64,000 nt of DNA from Martelella endophytica (GTDB lineage Bacteria; Pseudomonadota; Alphaproteobacteria; Rhizobiales; Rhizobiaceae): the NCBI RefSeq assembly GCF_000960975.1, contig NZ_CP010803.1, positions 310,001 through 374,000 of the forward strand. Direction: 5' to 3'. Position numbers and translations under genes: made by a program. Numbering within the stretch: position 1 is the first letter of the stretch; the number at the start of each line of letters is the position of its first letter. The notes beneath the pieces were generated by a model. It saw only the letters and a program-made list of their open reading frames with translations, was not told the origin of the DNA and made no database searches. Shown piece after piece: positions 31,201 to 39,786 of this stretch.

Positions 31201-31424
31201 GACTCTACCTTGAAATCATAGCCTTCTGTCGTCGCCGCAAGACCAGCGGCCGTGTTCGCGAAAATCTGATCGGCTTCGAACACAAGCCCTTTCAGAATGT
31301 CGAATTGCGACTGGATGGTCTGTCCGACAATGCCGCGCACGGCAGATTTCATAGGCTGGTCGGGCGCAGATGCAGGGCCGTCAGGGTAGACGGCATCGAA
31401 GGCGTCACGGATTTCATTTGCCAT
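28233..31424 (-). CDS. Tail fibre / receptor-binding protein with SGNH-hydrolase-like region
   Basis: Large structural protein of 1063 residues. The N-terminal region (MANEIRDAFDAVYPDGPAS) should attach to the tail tip; a region around residues 480-690 resembles SGNH/GDSL esterases, with VDSTSCGLY and the late D-G-H-H (WQIDGHHTTCRSNALYH) that looks like a catalytic D-x-x-H-type pair. The C-terminal third is beta-rich, as in carbohydrate-binding modules. Predicted to bind and deacylate a surface polysaccharide. It lies between the J-like gene and the endolysin. Esterase activity is an inference. Confidence 0.75.
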   Translation of the reverse strand: MANEIRDAFDAVYPDGPASAPDQPMKSAVRGIVGQTIQSQFDILKGLVFEADQIFANTAAGLAATTEGYDFKVESDDTDVIAYYAYRKTGGAAVLIAEVPAASALATKVDLADLEDVQIFGVDTVATGDTDQVNRILVEDRAALADGYVRKIKASWGRANTGQIVAGSLDKNAKTFTPRAIVGSFTSVVGTLDEVDVTSVAKVLKGEYLGIWQWSIRVSAASPPPKTLYTSTVSATTTTPTPGVAIPVPTVETEKSYEVSFGLEYIGPNPARIEDIEEAAGMATQDLATVKPAVDRLFSEVIIGNPDPQVEAQKTISRTYVYSAGTAGKAVKAIKIAGSDTPGPVRFYAATLNTDTLAVTVDEGSEVVVTTESETLETYVLPEQLVLGGYFAVRPKNRVATKAGNGLPFWNDPTSDTNASFTAVYNDGNELQMQLICDEQAVTSSRLIGAEENIAGLQSGLGVTGQTRTITISNSESAIYGVDSTSCGLYSVPSKAFPCHIGNLTDFRIINASQTGRDALGFADDVRNGTLFTTFGVSITDITARYLLMASAANDAYMYNADVEYFQENYFRAAAMIRAAGIEPVFVSQIDEEKGYRLAKQAAALKADCAYFDAGAVYRRDGGLPAWQIDGHHTTCRSNALYHQPISAWVNEHLGQPVQGIKIFRPQPSFSISSADDLLFDTIEERYEKWKEINIAHRPIVDDYIDAWDALDEGLPLETWVSGVDVPDEYQALKEGASIDGEDYLLIEAIVPAAHFQINKLSAKLNVPAGATVYVRYWDYDDGIPGKTSENTVTAQYLSVWNTPKGAWEAISAIDGVDYVFPETKGYMQGRKVQLLVAKAGSFTMAAPSFTVSGQLMEFPSTPLKPLAAPAMKRSATQLVAAPTFDASLTGWTAAGAPVADAPVDAPYLPWTPGNIGARCTHVAKITDTDTVTQSVSIAATAVDRVFELSVWHRFNPPAYVDPTGRGWDADQYIDRTISTYPDDSPINSDTFDFRWFELIVAMGSTIPANGGAVIRCLSPTAWRETRFDIDVPAGEVGDFTFRLQSTGATLEVAFVECREIIG

Positions 31425-31433
31425 GCTTGTTCC

Positions 31434-33659
31434 TCACGTCACGGTAAAGCTGCCGGTGGCGACAGGGTCGCCCTCAAGCCCGCTGCGGTTGATGGTGGTG
31501 ATCCAGCCGAAATAGGTATCGGCATCGAGACCGGACACGATGGCGCCGTAATTGCCGCCCGCCGCGCCATAGGTCGGTGGCGAGACGGCACTCGCCGTCC
31601 CGAAACTATTGACCGTGTTGTAGTAGAGCCGCGCGCCCCGGTAGTTGTCGGCATTCGGCGCCGTCCAGCTATAGGTCGCCTGCCCCGCCCCGCCGACAGC
31701 GGCAGCACCAATCACTTCGCCGGCCGGAACCGGATCGGAGATCGTCTGCACTTCCTCTGTCGCGGAAAAGTCTGAATAGGTGCCCTTGCTGTTCTTCACC
31801 GCCGCCTGCACCTGCAGCAGTGTGTCGGCCGGCACGGTCTGCGTATCGAGCACGATAGAGCCCGCCGAGGGCTGCGCGCCCGGGAAAGCCTGTTCGACCC
31901 ATCCGCCCGGCGATCCCGCGCCGGCATCCGCCACGCGGTAGCGCACGATCGGCGTCAGGCTGTCGTCTTCCGGGTCGTCAATCGCGACGCGAAGATAAAC
32001 GCTGCCACCGCCGCCGATGGCCGAGACCGACTGTATGACCGGCTGTTCCAGATCGGCCGCGTTCGGCTCGGCCGCGATGGCCGGCTGCGCGCCCTCATCG
32101 GTGGCCGGGTTCCAGGCATCGATGTCGTCGGGGTGCAGAACCCACTGCATCGAGAAGCCGCCATTGGAAAGGTCGAGCGTGCTCTTGAGGTTCTCGATCA
32201 GCCTGCCATTCAGCTCGGGAAGCCTGACCGGCGTTTCGAGCCGCACCCACCGGGTGAACACGGCGTTGATGCCGGAAAGCCTGAGGCCGAACTGTCCGCG
32301 CTTCTTCTCCCGCACCCGCAGGAATTCCCGCTTTGTCAGCCGCCGCGCCTGCCGCCACTTCGTCACCCCGTCGAGCGGGTTGGTTTCGGCAAGCACCCGG
32401 CCCGCGATCAGCTGGGCGCCGATGTCGTCGAAGTCGTCGGCGCTGTTTTCGGCATAGTCGAGCGCCGGATCGATGAAGACCGGCGTCAGCCGGTTGACCT
32501 CTTCGTCAAACAGCACGTCGCCGTCGACCGAATAGTTGGCGATGTCGGCATCCGTGATCGTCGCGACCTTGGTCTCGCGGAACTTGCCGACCAGCGGCAG
32601 CCAGGCGCCGTCTCCGCGCTGGCAAATCCAGCCGTCGCAGCTCATCAGGATATCGGCAAGATAGGTCTTCGGCGCGAACTCCGTCGTCGTCGTGCCGTCG
32701 AACTCGTAGCGCCGCTCCGTTCCGCCGGCCGCCGTGGCGATCAGTTCGTCGCAGATATCGGCCTCCTCGATCCAGTCATCGAGGACAGGCAGCAGGCCGG
32801 TCTGATAGTCGTAGCCGAAACCGGCCTCGGCGAAGAACAGCCACCAGGCGAGAACCACCATCGGATTTCGGGTGAACTTCCATGTCGCCTCATTGGTGGC
32901 GCTCTGTGTCGGATCGCGGAAATCCCAGCAGAGCGCGCCGTCGACCTCGGCCGAGCAGGTCGGGCCGCCGTTCGGGAAGCGCTTGTTGAAGTCTTCCTGT
33001 TTCGGCGTCCGGCAGATCATGCCGATCGAGGCCTGTCCGTCGCCGCGATGGTTGTTCGTCCAGACGCCATCGGCGCCCATGATGTCGACGATCTCGCCAT
33101 AGGCTGTCTCCGGCTTCACCCCGACGCGGGTACCGACCCAGACCTTGCCGTCACCATAGCGCCCGTCCGAAAGCTCGTTGACCGTGCCGTCCGGTTGCAG
33201 CGTCACCTCGTCGTCGTTCAGGAAGATGCGGTTGAATGCCGAGATCCTGTGAGCGGCGAGCGCCTGCACATGGCAGAGGTTCTTGCCCTTAGCCTCGCGC
33301 ATCATGATCGCGCCGGCGATCCGACGACGACCGTTGCAGATGACGCGATAGGGCAGCGACTGCGAGATCGTGTTCTTGACGCTCTCCGCCTTCGCCTTTT
33401 TCGGCGTCTCCCGAAACAGCAGCTGCGCACCGATGCTGATCGCCGACAGCACGATGGCGCCGACAACCTGCCCGATGGTGATCCCGGCAAAGCCGCTCGA
33501 GAATATGCCGCCGATCAGCGCCGTAATCGGATCGCGGCCGACGAAGGGCGAATAGAGCGCCGTCGAGCCGCGCAACAGCGCCCGTCGCTGGTATCCCCGC
33601 AGATGGCCGGTGTCGATCCCGTCAAGCTCGTACCAGCGCAGCCGGTAGCGCTCATGCAT
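31434..33659 (-). CDS. Tail tip / host-specificity protein, lambda J-like
   Basis: 741 residues. It has an N-terminal hydrophobic region (PITALIGGIFSSGFAGITIGQ and following) as in many J proteins of alphaproteobacterial phages, a middle part with phage-tail repeats, and at least one C-terminal fibronectin-III-like module (SVYLRVAIDDPEDD onward; AGQATYSWTAPNADNYRGAR). The start at 33659 (MHERYRL) overlaps the stop of the DUF6950-like gene. Forms the baseplate hub and tip, contacting the fibre encoded next. Confidence 0.85.
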   Translation of the reverse strand: MHERYRLRWYELDGIDTGHLRGYQRRALLRGSTALYSPFVGRDPITALIGGIFSSGFAGITIGQVVGAIVLSAISIGAQLLFRETPKKAKAESVKNTISQSLPYRVICNGRRRIAGAIMMREAKGKNLCHVQALAAHRISAFNRIFLNDDEVTLQPDGTVNELSDGRYGDGKVWVGTRVGVKPETAYGEIVDIMGADGVWTNNHRGDGQASIGMICRTPKQEDFNKRFPNGGPTCSAEVDGALCWDFRDPTQSATNEATWKFTRNPMVVLAWWLFFAEAGFGYDYQTGLLPVLDDWIEEADICDELIATAAGGTERRYEFDGTTTTEFAPKTYLADILMSCDGWICQRGDGAWLPLVGKFRETKVATITDADIANYSVDGDVLFDEEVNRLTPVFIDPALDYAENSADDFDDIGAQLIAGRVLAETNPLDGVTKWRQARRLTKREFLRVREKKRGQFGLRLSGINAVFTRWVRLETPVRLPELNGRLIENLKSTLDLSNGGFSMQWVLHPDDIDAWNPATDEGAQPAIAAEPNAADLEQPVIQSVSAIGGGGSVYLRVAIDDPEDDSLTPIVRYRVADAGAGSPGGWVEQAFPGAQPSAGSIVLDTQTVPADTLLQVQAAVKNSKGTYSDFSATEEVQTISDPVPAGEVIGAAAVGGAGQATYSWTAPNADNYRGARLYYNTVNSFGTASAVSPPTYGAAGGNYGAIVSGLDADTYFGWITTINRSGLEGDPVATGSFTVT

Positions 33660-34047
33660 GGATCGGCCTCCAGATCGCCTTCGCATCCCAGCGCTTGGCC
33701 ATTACGCCGCGCAGGCTCATCATCGCCCAGAGCGGCCCGAAGCGGATCGCGCCGGCCTCATGACCATCGGGACCGGCGACGACGGCGATATCGCCGTCTG
33801 CGGGAAGCTGAACGCGGCGGCAGAGCGATGGCAGCACAAGTCGTTCGACGAGCGGAACCATGCCGCCAGCCTCGGCAATGATCGCGTCCGCGCCCTCGCG
33901 ATCGCGATAGGTGCCACGAAGCGAAGCGGCCGGGTCGACGCCGGTGATCTCGGCAACCCAGGTGGCGAGCAGCGTCATGCAATCATCGCCGTCGACCCCG
34001 CCCCATGCATGATGGCGCGGTGCCTCGATAAAGGCTTTCAGGTTCAT
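33652..34047 (-). CDS. DUF6950-like tail assembly protein (NlpC/P60-type position)
   Basis: 131 residues beginning MNLKAFIEAPRHHAWGGVDG; DDCMTLLATWVAEITGVDPA holds the conserved cysteine with a preceding D-D, as in the papain-like fold, and GDIAVVAGPDGHEAGAIRFG follows. In lambda this place is taken by gene K. Whether it is an active hydrolase is open. The start at 34047 has GAGGGA upstream; an upstream extension is R/P-rich and implausible. Confidence 0.75.
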   Translation of the reverse strand: MNLKAFIEAPRHHAWGGVDGDDCMTLLATWVAEITGVDPAASLRGTYRDREGADAIIAEAGGMVPLVERLVLPSLCRRVQLPADGDIAVVAGPDGHEAGAIRFGPLWAMMSLRGVMAKRWDAKAIWRPIHA

Positions 34048-34054
34048 AAATCCC

Positions 34055-34657
34055 TCAGGAGTAGTAAGGCCAGACGACGTCGACGCCGCGGGAAAGGCGG
34101 CCGGTCTGGTCGCAGAAGAGATCGGTCGGCGAAAGCGCCTTTTGGTGCGGCGCCGACCAGAATGTGCGTGCCGGCCGCGAGCGGGCGCGGCCACCGGAAA
34201 CGGCGGTGAGCGACAGCCTGAGCGTCGCCGGATCGCCCTGCCCACCGCCGTCATAGGCCTCGGTCGTGTGCGACGCCATCGCCTGCCAGAGCGGGATGAC
34301 GGCGCTCATCGGCTGATAGTAATCGTCAAGCGTGGTCATCCCGACATGCATCAGGCATCCGCGCACCGGCGGAAGGCTCTCGACGATCCGCGCGCGCTCG
34401 TCCGGGTCGACGCCCGTGATCGTGAACGATGCTGAACCGGCCGTGCCGTTGACCAGCACCTCCAGCGTGTCCAGCTCCAGAAGCCGCCCCGCGCCCTCGT
34501 AGACCGCCCCGGCTTCGTCGAGCGCGTCGAAGCCAACCGGCACGTCATTGACGCCCAGCCAGAGCCGGAGCGGCGGATCGGTGTCGAGGCGGACGAAGAC
34601 GGCGAGCTGATGCGACCCGCGCAGCGCGTCGATGATGTTGTCCGGTACGTAGGCCAT
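34055..34657 (-). CDS. DUF2163 / BR0599-like minor tail protein
   Basis: 200 residues of the family found in gene-transfer agents and alphaproteobacterial siphophages. Seen are LAVFVRLDTDPPLRLWLG at the N-terminus, TITGVDPDERARIVESL and a C-terminal DQTGRLSRGVDVVWP segment. Probably part of the hub between tape measure and tip. Overlaps the upstream gene by one base. Confidence 0.8.
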   Translation of the reverse strand: MAYVPDNIIDALRGSHQLAVFVRLDTDPPLRLWLGVNDVPVGFDALDEAGAVYEGAGRLLELDTLEVLVNGTAGSASFTITGVDPDERARIVESLPPVRGCLMHVGMTTLDDYYQPMSAVIPLWQAMASHTTEAYDGGGQGDPATLRLSLTAVSGGRARSRPARTFWSAPHQKALSPTDLFCDQTGRLSRGVDVVWPYYS

Positions 34658-35391
34658 CAGAAGGCCTCGACGAACTTCAGCGTCACCTGGCGCACATAAT
34701 TGCCGGGCGTTTCGCTCGGCAGATTGAAGTCCGCCGCGAATTTCATGGCGCAGAGCGGGCGGGCAAACTCAACCCGCGTCCCGGCCGGGACAGCCGCCCT
34801 CAGAGGCGGTTGCAGGGCGAGTGTGTAGACCGGGTTCGTCTCATCCGTTGCGGACAACACCTCCCAGTGGCGATAGGCGCGCCAGCCCTTCTTGTCGGCG
34901 TGGTATATCGAAAACCAGTCCGACCACTGCAAAGGCCTGGAAAGCCCGTAGACGCGCATCTTCAGGATGCCGGCATTGAGTGCGGCATTCTCGGTGACCT
35001 CGCCCCAGACGGTCGCCTGCGAATAGCCGGAGCCATCCGAGAACAGCGAACCGTCACTATGGGGGATGCCCTTGATGATCGCCCGCTTCTTGCCGTCAAG
35101 AACAGGGAACGGGCCCTTGGCATCGGTCCAGATCGGCACATTGATGAACCGGAAGCCGCCGTTCAGTCGAGCGCTGAGCCAATCGAGGTAATTATGCACC
35201 TCCATGTTGCGCGAGCTGGCATTGGCATCCAGCTCGTATGTCACCATGCCACCACAGGAAAGGTCCATGGTGATGCTCTCGCCAACGCCGTTCGCGCCAC
35301 CGGATATGACGTTTCCGACCACGTTGGCGGCGACGCGCGACGGCTTCAGGAAATCGTGCGCAAGGCTTGGCAGGTTCAGATATGCAGCCAC
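34657..35391 (-). CDS. Minor tail protein, unknown family
   Basis: 244 residues, predicted beta-rich; blocks include LPSLAHDFLKPSRVAANVV, MEVHNYLDWLSARLNGGFRF and a C-terminal NYVRQVTLKFVEAF strand. I do not recognise the family by name. Its place directly after the tape measure gene is that of distal-tail or minor tail proteins, and the ending (Q-V-T-L-K-F-V-E-A-F) resembles those. Confidence 0.65.
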   Translation of the reverse strand: MAAYLNLPSLAHDFLKPSRVAANVVGNVISGGANGVGESITMDLSCGGMVTYELDANASSRNMEVHNYLDWLSARLNGGFRFINVPIWTDAKGPFPVLDGKKRAIIKGIPHSDGSLFSDGSGYSQATVWGEVTENAALNAGILKMRVYGLSRPLQWSDWFSIYHADKKGWRAYRHWEVLSATDETNPVYTLALQPPLRAAVPAGTRVEFARPLCAMKFAADFNLPSETPGNYVRQVTLKFVEAF

Positions 35392-35394
35392 CGG

Positions 35395-37785
35395 TCAGCC
35401 CTTCTGCTGGTCAAACGTCTTGTTCATCTCGCCGACGCCGCCGCGCTTCATGGCACGATGGTAATTGGCCAGGCCCGTCGTTACGGCGCTCGATGACTCT
35501 CTGCGGGAGATGCGCTGCACCTCCGCCTGCCACTGCCCGTTCTCGTCCATGTAGACGCGGACGTCGGAGGCAACGTTTACGCGACCGGCGACCTGCCCGC
35601 CGCCAGCACCCGTTGCCTCGCGCACGGCCCTGACACCGAGATCGCCATTGGCAGCCCTCACCAGCGGCATTACCGCCTCGGGGTCCTTCTCGCCCATGAC
35701 ACCGTTCTTTTTGCCACCGGAGCCGAACTTGAAGAAGGTCGGGCTGGAGACGATCGAATTCGTGAACGACCCACCCTTGGCAAACGGCTTGGCGCCGGAT
35801 GTGCCGAAGGCGTTGCCTTTCTCGGATTTGAACAGACCGCCAAGACCAGAGAACAAGCTGCCAAGCAACCCGGAGCCATGCCCGCTTGAAAACGGCCCTT
35901 CGTTGAATAGCACCGCATTCAGGGCCGCCTTTGCCAGCGACTTCGCGACATCCTCAAGCACGCCGGCAAAGTCTTCGCCGGCGACGATGGCGTCCAGAAG
36001 CCCGTCCTTGATATCGGCCTGGATGCCCTCGAAATATTCCGCACGGTCCTTTGCCTCGTTGTACTTTTCGGTCAGGCGTCCAACGGCCTCGGCCTGCTTG
36101 TCGATCTGCTGGCCAACGGTTTCGCCGGTTCCAGCGATCTGCATGTCGAGACTGAGCCCGCGTTCCTTCGCGGCGTCGAGGAGTTGCCATCGTGCCTCCA
36201 GTTCGGCGACCTGGCGGTCGGTCTTTCCAAGCAGTTCAAGGTTGCGCTCGAGCCTCAGAAGCTGATCGTCGGAAGAGGCGAAGATGCTTTCCTTTTCCTT
36301 TTTGCTACGACCGCCGCCGCCACGGCTCTTGCGGCCGAGCTTCGCCTGCTCCTTGCGCCAGTTCTCCAGCTGTTGGGCATACTCCGCGGTCTCCTTCGCA
36401 TTGGCGACAGCCTCATCGCGCATGGCCATCCATTCCTTGGTGGCCATCAGGTCGCCCTGCGGAGGCTTGGTTTCGGCGAAGTTCTGGCGCGTGATCGCCC
36501 CGGCCTTGCCGATCGGGTCGTCGCGGAACTGCCATTCGATCTTGGCCCGGGCGAGGTCGGATATGCCGCTGGCGGCAAGCGCGGCCGCGTTCTGCACCGC
36601 CCGACCGATCTCGTCGGCCAGACGACCGGCTTCGCTGGCGGCGGTCGAGATGGAGACATCTGCAAGTTCCATCGCGGCCTTAAGATCGGCAGCGGACCTT
36701 CCCGCTTCCGCGACGGAATTATACAGATCTTGCGCGCTCTGGTTCATGTCATCGAACGGCCCAAGCGCATCTTCGAGAGCCTTAAGAAGACCTTCGGCGG
36801 CCTTCATCTGTTCTTCAGGACCATTGGCGTCACCAAGAGCATTTAAGGCCTTGGCAAGATTGTTGGCGCTACCGACCGTGATGTCCAGCGCGTCCATCAT
36901 CTGGTAAATGCTGGCAATGCGATCGGACGGGTCGGCGCCGGGCACCCTCCGCAGATCACCATAGGACTGGGACAGGTCGCTGAAAGTGTTGTTGAGTTCC
37001 TCTTCCGCGCGAAAACGGTTGATATCCTTCAGGACATCAAGGAATTCCTTCGCAGCGAAGGTCGCCGTGCCGTATTTCTCGGCGAGCTCCTTCGTCGGCA
37101 GGTTCGCCTCCCGCACGGCGTCACGATAGGCATCGACAGCCGACTGCAATTCCTTGAGCTTCTTGTCCGCATCCTCGCCGGCTTCGCCAAGATCGATGAA
37201 CGAACTGGCAAGCGGGACCGCGATCGCGACCACCGCGCCCAGCACGGCGCCGAGCACGCCGAAACCTCCCAGCAACTGCGGCATCTGCATGCCAAGTGCT
37301 TTCGACGCGGCTGTACCGGCCCCCACCTGCACGGCGAAATCGCCGATCTGGTAGGCGACATTCTGGATGCCCGCCTGCAGCCCCGGCGTCATCCGGCTGA
37401 CATTCTTGCCCTGCACGACAAGGCTTCTGGAGCCGACGGCGGCCGCCGTGTACCGGGCATTCAGAGCTGTCAAAGACTCTCCATAAACACGATTGTCGAT
37501 CGCGCCTACCTTCAAAGCCCTGTTCAGCTCTTCCAGTTCCGTTTCGTACAGCTTCGATGCCCGGAAGAGAGGATCGTACTTGGCTCTAAGCCGATCCATT
37601 TCCGCACCGATGGCATTGGCGGAGTGCTCGGCAGACTGTGCCATCTTCTGCTGCGCACGATCAGTGATCTCCTGCATCTGTTTCATGCTGCGACCGACAA
37701 TGCTGTTGGCTTTGGCCAGCCTCTTTTCAAGACCGGTGATCGAAGCCTCAAGTCGCAGGACCAGGCGATCGTCGTTCTCAGCCAT
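35395..37785 (-). CDS. Tape measure protein
   Basis: 796 residues; sets tail length and passes DNA/enzymes at injection. Long helical/coiled-coil N-terminal part (LVLRLEASITGLEKRLAKAN), hydrophobic centre (GFGVLGAVLGAVVAIAVPL), a middle with alternating A/E/K-rich helices and a late basic RKSRGGGGRSKKEKES linker. The C-terminal part is G/S-rich with FNEGPFSSGHGSG. Position after the tail chaperone confirms the call. Confidence 0.9.
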   Translation of the reverse strand: MAENDDRLVLRLEASITGLEKRLAKANSIVGRSMKQMQEITDRAQQKMAQSAEHSANAIGAEMDRLRAKYDPLFRASKLYETELEELNRALKVGAIDNRVYGESLTALNARYTAAAVGSRSLVVQGKNVSRMTPGLQAGIQNVAYQIGDFAVQVGAGTAASKALGMQMPQLLGGFGVLGAVLGAVVAIAVPLASSFIDLGEAGEDADKKLKELQSAVDAYRDAVREANLPTKELAEKYGTATFAAKEFLDVLKDINRFRAEEELNNTFSDLSQSYGDLRRVPGADPSDRIASIYQMMDALDITVGSANNLAKALNALGDANGPEEQMKAAEGLLKALEDALGPFDDMNQSAQDLYNSVAEAGRSAADLKAAMELADVSISTAASEAGRLADEIGRAVQNAAALAASGISDLARAKIEWQFRDDPIGKAGAITRQNFAETKPPQGDLMATKEWMAMRDEAVANAKETAEYAQQLENWRKEQAKLGRKSRGGGGRSKKEKESIFASSDDQLLRLERNLELLGKTDRQVAELEARWQLLDAAKERGLSLDMQIAGTGETVGQQIDKQAEAVGRLTEKYNEAKDRAEYFEGIQADIKDGLLDAIVAGEDFAGVLEDVAKSLAKAALNAVLFNEGPFSSGHGSGLLGSLFSGLGGLFKSEKGNAFGTSGAKPFAKGGSFTNSIVSSPTFFKFGSGGKKNGVMGEKDPEAVMPLVRAANGDLGVRAVREATGAGGGQVAGRVNVASDVRVYMDENGQWQAEVQRISRRESSSAVTTGLANYHRAMKRGGVGEMNKTFDQQKG

Positions 37786-38320
37786 TGCTGTTCAGAGCCT
37801 CCGGCTCATAACGGGCAAGAATGTCCTCGAATTCCTCGACGGTCGGCGGTTCGGCCTTGCGCGAAGATCCTGCATTGAAGCCCTTAACGAGATTGATGAA
37901 GTCGGCGTAGTCCATCGCTCGAAGTTCAAGCGGCGACATGTTGAAGACCCGGCAAATCTGCGAGACCTCGGAGAACCGGACAGGCTCCGCCTCTCCATCA
38001 TTCGGCGCCCCGCTCTTTTCGACGCCGGCAAACAGTGCGGTAAGGATTTCCGCAGCCAGTGCGGCATTGTCCGCCAGCGGATAAAGGTCGAAGTGAGCGT
38101 CAGAAAGACGCTTGGCCTCCACCTTGCCGACCCCACCGCCTATAAGCCCGATACGTATGACCTGATAGACGTCTTCGAGCCGATATTTCCCAGCCGCAAC
38201 GCGCAGGAGTATCTCGCCGATGGCATCGCCGCGGCAGGCCTGCTCAAGGTCCATCACGTCGCCGAAGGAAAGCCGGAAAAGCCTATCTTTCCCGGCCCAT
38301 TCGCTGATCAGTTCCGCCAT
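37778..38320 (-). CDS. Tail assembly chaperone (GTA gp10-like)
   Basis: 180 residues. MAELISEWAGKDRLFRLSFGDVMDLEQA and the IGEILLRVAAGKYRLEDVYQVIRIGLIGG block match the alphaproteobacterial tail-tube chaperone family encoded before the tape measure gene; the C-terminal VEEFEDILARYEPEA may be a second, tape-measure-binding part. No obvious slippery site for a frameshift product was found by eye. Overlaps the upstream stop (ATGA) and the tape measure start. Confidence 0.72.
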   Translation of the reverse strand: MAELISEWAGKDRLFRLSFGDVMDLEQACRGDAIGEILLRVAAGKYRLEDVYQVIRIGLIGGGVGKVEAKRLSDAHFDLYPLADNAALAAEILTALFAGVEKSGAPNDGEAEPVRFSEVSQICRVFNMSPLELRAMDYADFINLVKGFNAGSSRKAEPPTVEEFEDILARYEPEALNSNG

Positions 38321-38763
38321 CAGGATGCATCCGTCCAAACGCGACGGCCGGAGCCCGAGATCGATCCGGTGAAGGTGACCTTGCCGCTCCCCTCTTTCGA
38401 GAGTTCAAGTGAACCGAGATAGGCCGGCATGATCCAGAAGCCACCATTGCTTGCGGCAGGTTCGTCGATCAGCATCTTGATGTTCTTCTCCGACCCGTCA
38501 TCGGCCCAGTCACGCCAAGTCGGCCAGGCTTCCGTCGTGACCATGCCGGAAATCGACACGGACGTATCCTGGCTTTCCAGATGCCGCGTGATCGTCGCCG
38601 GAAGGTCCAGCGGGTCGTCGCAGTCCAGCACGGTGTTTTCACCGAGATTGTTGGTCAGCGTGATGCCGAAGGTGTTGGCTCCACAGGTATGAGCGAACAA
38701 CTCGGGCGAGCCACCATCGCCAAGCTGAATGATCAGCCGTTTCGTCTGATTTCCCGTCGCCAT
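38320..38763 (-). CDS. Major tail tube protein
   Basis: 147 residues, beta-rich. MATGNQTKRLIIQLGDGG at the start, internal TITRHLESQDTSVSISGMVT, and a C-terminal GSGKVTFTGSISGSGRRVW strand pair, typical of siphovirus tail-tube proteins. Its place between head-tail joining genes and the chaperone supports the call. Confidence 0.78.
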   Translation of the reverse strand: MATGNQTKRLIIQLGDGGSPELFAHTCGANTFGITLTNNLGENTVLDCDDPLDLPATITRHLESQDTSVSISGMVTTEAWPTWRDWADDGSEKNIKMLIDEPAASNGGFWIMPAYLGSLELSKEGSGKVTFTGSISGSGRRVWTDAS

Positions 38764-38767
38764 GCCA

Positions 38768-38929
38768 TCAGTCCTTTCTGGGTTCGGTTTTGACAGGTTC
38801 CGCCACGCCGCGCGCGATCAGCGCTTTTGCCGTCGCACGTGGCACATTCGCGCTTGTTCCGGCCCGGAAGGACTGGGACAGCGCCGAGCTGATGCGATGA
38901 TGTGCATCGGCAAGTATTTTGATTTTCAT
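38768..38929 (-). CDS. Small phage protein, 53 residues
   Basis: ATG at 38929, TGA at 38768-38770; product starts MKIKILADAHHRISSALSQS and ends VKTEPRKD. It lies 4 bp before the tail tube start and in the same orientation. The pattern of a short conserved stretch followed by A-L-I-A-R-G-V-A-E is like other small virion-region proteins. Function unknown. Confidence 0.6.
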   Translation of the reverse strand: MKIKILADAHHRISSALSQSFRAGTSANVPRATAKALIARGVAEPVKTEPRKD

Positions 38930-38986
38930 GATTGACACCGTGGCGCCCGATCGAACTCAATGCGAGGATCAAAAGAGGGGGCGCAA

Positions 38987-39346
38987 ATGAAGTTCAGCGT
39001 TGCAATTATACTATCGACTGTGGCTCTGGCCGGCTGTCAAACCGTAGAGACGTACACTCCGATGGAGGTTGCTCTCAACAAGGCGGCAGGGGCTGACGTT
39101 CTGGCTCAGAAGTGTGGCTATCTCGACTATCGAGCGGTCCAGCAGGTGTATTCCGACAAGAACAAAAACATGAGCGAGGCGAAGTCTCTCGGTGCGACGA
39201 AGTCAGACTACAGTGCTGCATATGATCGTGTTAATGGGCGTGTGACGACGGCCATGATTTTCGCGGGCACCAATGCGGCGTGCAATGAGTTGCTCACGCA
39301 GCTGGCGAAGAGTAATTCCGAAGCGAATATCGACCTTCCGGACTAA
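38987..39346 (+). CDS. Lipoprotein moron, opposite strand inside late operon
   Basis: 119 residues: signal peptide and lipobox (ALAGC, so Cys about residue 18), then a soluble helical domain (YTPMEVALNKAAGADVLAQK, DYSAAYDRVNGRVTTA). The start at 38987 has an AGAGGGGG ribosome site. It is transcribed against the surrounding virion genes, so it has its own promoter and is probably expressed from the lysogen; such lipoproteins often exclude related phages or alter the surface. Function inferred only from position. Confidence 0.75.
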   Translation: MKFSVAIILSTVALAGCQTVETYTPMEVALNKAAGADVLAQKCGYLDYRAVQQVYSDKNKNMSEAKSLGATKSDYSAAYDRVNGRVTTAMIFAGTNAACNELLTQLAKSNSEANIDLPD

Positions 39347-39786
39347 AGGTTCCGTATCGCCTTACTTATTGCCCCCGTCATGCGTGACCTGACCCGTCTC
39401 TTGTAGGCTCGCCATACAGGATAGAAATAGGGCTGCGCTGTGATGCGCCCGGTGTATCGTCCAACCTGTGTGTGTCGTTCAGACGTCCCAAACTCGAACC
39501 AACGAGCCACGGCGGGAAACGAGCCGGCGCCAACGACTGCGGTTGCATAGATCGTGATCCGGAGACTGGAAGTGCCCGGTGACACTTCAGCCGATGCGAG
39601 CGTCACGGATCCCGATGGCGGGCTACCCCATGTCCAATCCACCTCGATTTCCGGGATCGGCGTATTTTTGTTCATCGCTGCGACGGTCTCCTTGGCACCC
39701 GTCTCCATCGCATCCTGAAGGGAGACACGGATGGCGCTTGGAAGCCGCGCCCACCGGCGCTGCAGTTCGACTACCCCCTCAACCAT
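39343..39786 (-). CDS. HK97 gp10-like head-tail joining protein
   Basis: 147 residues; MVEGVVELQRRWARLPSAIR, ETVAAMNKNTPIPEIEVDW and the closing ITAQPYFYPVWRAYKRRVRSR (R-rich end) follow the gp10 family, which joins tail to head. Start at 39786 chosen because the upstream extension is S/R-rich. Overlaps DUF3168 by 8 bp, and by 4 bp the 3' end of the moron. Confidence 0.75.
   Translation of the reverse strand: MVEGVVELQRRWARLPSAIRVSLQDAMETGAKETVAAMNKNTPIPEIEVDWTWGSPPSGSVTLASAEVSPGTSSLRITIYATAVVGAGSFPAVARWFEFGTSERHTQVGRYTGRITAQPYFYPVWRAYKRRVRSRMTGAISKAIRNL

Noticed and set aside
32133..33881. A 582-codon plus-strand open frame opposite the J-like tail gene
   Set aside because: Shadow of the tail gene; no ribosome site, biased R/V/D composition.
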